DNA of 64,000 nucleotides from Macrobrachium rosenbergii. Taxonomy: Eukaryota > Arthropoda > Malacostraca > Decapoda > Palaemonidae. Where the stretch lies: positions 32,622,243 to 32,686,242 of the forward strand of contig NC_089744.1 of the NCBI RefSeq assembly GCF_040412425.1, written 5' to 3'. The notes beneath the pieces are model-generated. The model did no database searches, was not told the DNA's origin, and was given only the letters and a program-made list of their open reading frames with translations. The position numbers were made by a program, and so were the translations under genes. Below, one piece after another: positions 63,543 to 64,000 of the stretch (the stretch's first letter is position 1; every line of letters starts with the position of its first letter).

Positions 63543-64000
63543 TGGAGAAGAAGGTTGGAAGCTTCCTGTTGTACCGGGTGGTGAACAGATCCACTACTGG
63601 ATGCCCCCACAGGCCGAAGAGCCTGTCCGCCACGCTCTGGTGAAGGGACCACTCGGACCCCACCACCTGATCCCAACTGCTGAGCCTGTCCGCCAGAACG
63701 TTCCTCTTGCCTGGAATGTATCTGGCCGACAGCTCCACGGAGTGGGCTACTGCCCATTGGTGCACCTGCAACGTCAACGCATGGAGAGCTTGGGAGACAA
63801 GACCCCCTTGCTTGTTGACGTATGCCACTACGGTCGTGTTGTCGCTCATCAACGCTACTGAGTGTCCCATCAGACGGTCCTGGAAGCACTGAAGACCTAA
63901 GAACGCTGCTTTCACCTCCAGGACATTGATGTGAAGGTGCTTGTCGTGATAGTCCCACACACCTGAAGTCAGCAACTCCTCCAGGTGTGCACCCCAGCCC
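63493..64000 (-). pseudogene. DIRS RNase H, 3' end of RT-RNase H (copy C), cut by the window
   Basis: On the minus strand the frame 63975-63493 is open: HINVLEVKAAFLGL with the glutamate, ALMSDNTTVVAYVNKQGG with the second aspartate, and ARYIPGKRNVLADRLSS, then DLFTTRYNRKLP. These are the standard boxes of DIRS RNase H. The first aspartate and the RT lie beyond the window edge. This segment looks intact and may be part of a fuller element outside the window. Confidence 0.85.

Overview
The window is nuclear DNA of a eukaryote, most likely a decapod crustacean. The signs are very dense and long dinucleotide microsatellites (TA, GA/CT, GT), a tRNA-derived SINE, foldback MITEs, several DIRS-type (tyrosine-recombinase) retrotransposons, RTE-like LINE remains and many Tigger/pogo-like DNA elements. 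The taxon call is inference from this repeat mix. No bacterial features, rRNA genes or free-standing tRNA genes were seen.

One host protein-coding gene is recognisable: GMPPB, mannose-1-phosphate guanylyltransferase beta, on the + strand. Four coding exons are clear (33553-33779, 40971-41162, 41791-41946, 47413-47596), all with GT-AG borders, and together they give 247 codons plus one base. They cover the nucleotidyltransferase domain. The C-terminal left-handed beta-helix part was not found and must lie beyond position 64000, or be lost. A short upstream exon at about 16018-16036 would join in frame and add a 12-residue N-terminal extension; this is a candidate only.

Layout: 1-9 kb is a graveyard of nested DIRS pieces (two recombinases, two RT fragments, an internal complementary region plus terminal repeat twice), a LINE RT scrap and Tigger-like MITEs. 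10-17 kb is dominated by microsatellites. 19.4-19.7 kb is a SINE with a 15-bp target duplication. 20.6-24.3 kb is a large minisatellite with a unit of about 32 bp. 25-33 kb holds LINE scraps, foldback MITEs and compound TA-GA repeats. 33.5-47.6 kb is GMPPB, with introns holding a decayed RTE-like LINE, MITEs and a 370-bp palindrome.

49.6-60.9 kb is an almost complete but frameshifted DIRS retrotransposon. It has inverted terminal repeats of about 300 bp, a split gag, RT, RNase H, a tyrosine recombinase and an internal complementary region that looks like a copy of the joined circle ends. Its gag intron hosts a 3.1-kb Tigger-like element, which itself carries a 379-bp tandem array. 61.0-61.7 kb is a decayed Tigger transposase. 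From 62.2 kb to the end, a second DIRS lineage runs on the minus strand. Apart from GMPPB, the coding sequence seen belongs to mobile elements and is broken by frameshifts or stops.
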